A stretch of DNA of 64,000 nucleotides, from assembly GCF_017743935.1 (NCBI RefSeq), contig NZ_JAGHRE010000010.1, forward strand, positions 1 to 64,000, written 5' to 3'. Source of the stretch: Tropicibacter sp. R16_0. GTDB taxonomy: Bacteria > Pseudomonadota > Alphaproteobacteria > Rhodobacterales > Rhodobacteraceae. Under the pieces are notes generated by a model. The model searched no databases. It had not been told where the DNA came from and saw nothing but the letters and a program-made list of their open reading frames with translations. A program made the position numbers and the translations under genes. Of this stretch, positions 63,691 through 64,000 are shown piece by piece. Within the stretch, counting starts at the first letter, position 1; each line of letters begins with the position of its first letter.

Positions 63691-63792
63691 TCAATAGAAG
63701 AAGATGACCATCGGCACCAGAAAGAACACCATCCAGCCCCAGCGCCGTCGAAAGGCTGCGACTACCGCACAGATAAGGAAGATCAAACTCAT
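63691..63792 (-). CDS. Possible 33-residue membrane peptide
   Basis: A short frame (MSLIFLICAVVAAF, then RRRWGW and a second hydrophobic run MVFFLVPMVIFFY) could form a two-helix hairpin. No clear ribosome-binding site; it may be chance in the gap upstream of hsdM. Aside from this and the site at 63872-63968, the 63507-64000 stretch shows no gene. Confidence 0.3.
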   Translation of the reverse strand: MSLIFLICAVVAAFRRRWGWMVFFLVPMVIFFY

Positions 63793-63871
63793 GAAACCAA
63801 GATACCAACTTCCGAGTTTGTTTGTCTTGCCAATCTGATGTGAGTTTCAGCCATTCGCGTCGCGACCTTGT

Positions 63872-63968
63872 TGTCCGATTTGACCAACGATAAAGGACAC
63901 CTGCCGGTGCCCCTGAAAAGGCGTCCTAAATAAATCGTGTTGACAGTTATCGGACACATTCCTAAAAG
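63872..63968 (+). promoter_or_regulatory. Repeated GGACA motifs and a promoter at the right edge
   Basis: TGTCCGATT (63872-63880) is an inverted copy of the ATCGGACA at 63949-63956, and GATAAAGGACAC (63889-63900) is a diverged direct copy of GTTATCGGACAC (63946-63957). TTGACA at 63940-63945 and TAAAAG 17 bases later make a plausible plus-strand promoter for a gene beyond the window. The spaced sites resemble those near resolvase or invertase genes; this is tentative. Confidence 0.35.
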
Positions 63969-64000
63969 AGTCTTAAGAGACAAACGAGACACATAGGAAC

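Overview
The window looks like chromosomal DNA of a Roseobacter-group alphaproteobacterium (Rhodobacteraceae; a Ruegeria-like genus is my inference). The base composition is moderately GC-rich. The replication block dnaA, dnaN, recF and gyrB sits beside rpsT, an enoyl-CoA hydratase, mutM, ubiE and ubiB. The accessory content is also typical of the group: TRAP and tripartite tricarboxylate transporters, an ugp-like ABC operon, aromatic-acid catabolism and an RTX protein. No rRNA, tRNA, CRISPR array or intact insertion sequence was seen.

Layout. 1-5.9 kb: end of an unidentified gene, a terminator, a MarR regulator, then a DeoR regulator with a UgpC/B/A/E-like ABC sugar or polyol importer. 6-7 kb: an unidentified secreted protein. 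7.3-10.6 kb: an isopropylmalate-dehydrogenase-like enzyme and a gamma-butyrobetaine-hydroxylase-like dioxygenase, with a divergent LysR regulator. 10.6-15.4 kb: a dimethylformamidase-like protein, a two-domain CoA-transferase that has lost its 5' end, and a LysR gene whose tail runs into that broken end. 15.5-20.8 kb: a cupin, a hexamer repeat, a large RTX protein and a pair of unstudied membrane proteins. 21-30.4 kb: a carbohydrate-acid catabolic locus with an OtnC/OtnK pair, a metallo-lactamase-fold hydrolase, an ABM-type monooxygenase, TctABC, a second isopropylmalate-dehydrogenase-like enzyme, a Gfo/Idh/MocA oxidoreductase and a GntR regulator. 30.5-32.4 kb: an SLC13-type permease. 33-47.4 kb: the housekeeping block, with a LysE exporter between recF and gyrB and a reductive-dehalogenase-like iron-sulfur protein after ubiB. 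47.5-55.3 kb: a small conserved protein, an XRE-cupin regulator, a gentisate operon (3-hydroxybenzoate 6-hydroxylase, gentisate dioxygenase, fumarylpyruvate hydrolase) and a TRAP importer. 55.6-63.5 kb: a type I restriction-modification operon.

The most noteworthy item is in that last operon. Between hsdS and hsdR, joined to both by ATGA overlaps, lies a gene for a protein with an N-terminal CBS-like region and a C-terminal region carrying an R-N-x3-H motif typical of HEPN ribonucleases. The order hsdM-hsdS-effector-hsdR is that of the E. coli prr locus, where the PrrC anticodon nuclease guards a type I enzyme. I infer a nucleotide-sensing RNase that guards the restriction system. Other points of interest are the deletion junction near 14.48 kb, the enzyme mix around OtnK/OtnC, the ClpP-like membrane protease pair at 18.7-20.8 kb, the gentisate operon without a local isomerase, and several well-formed palindromes next to catabolic promoters.
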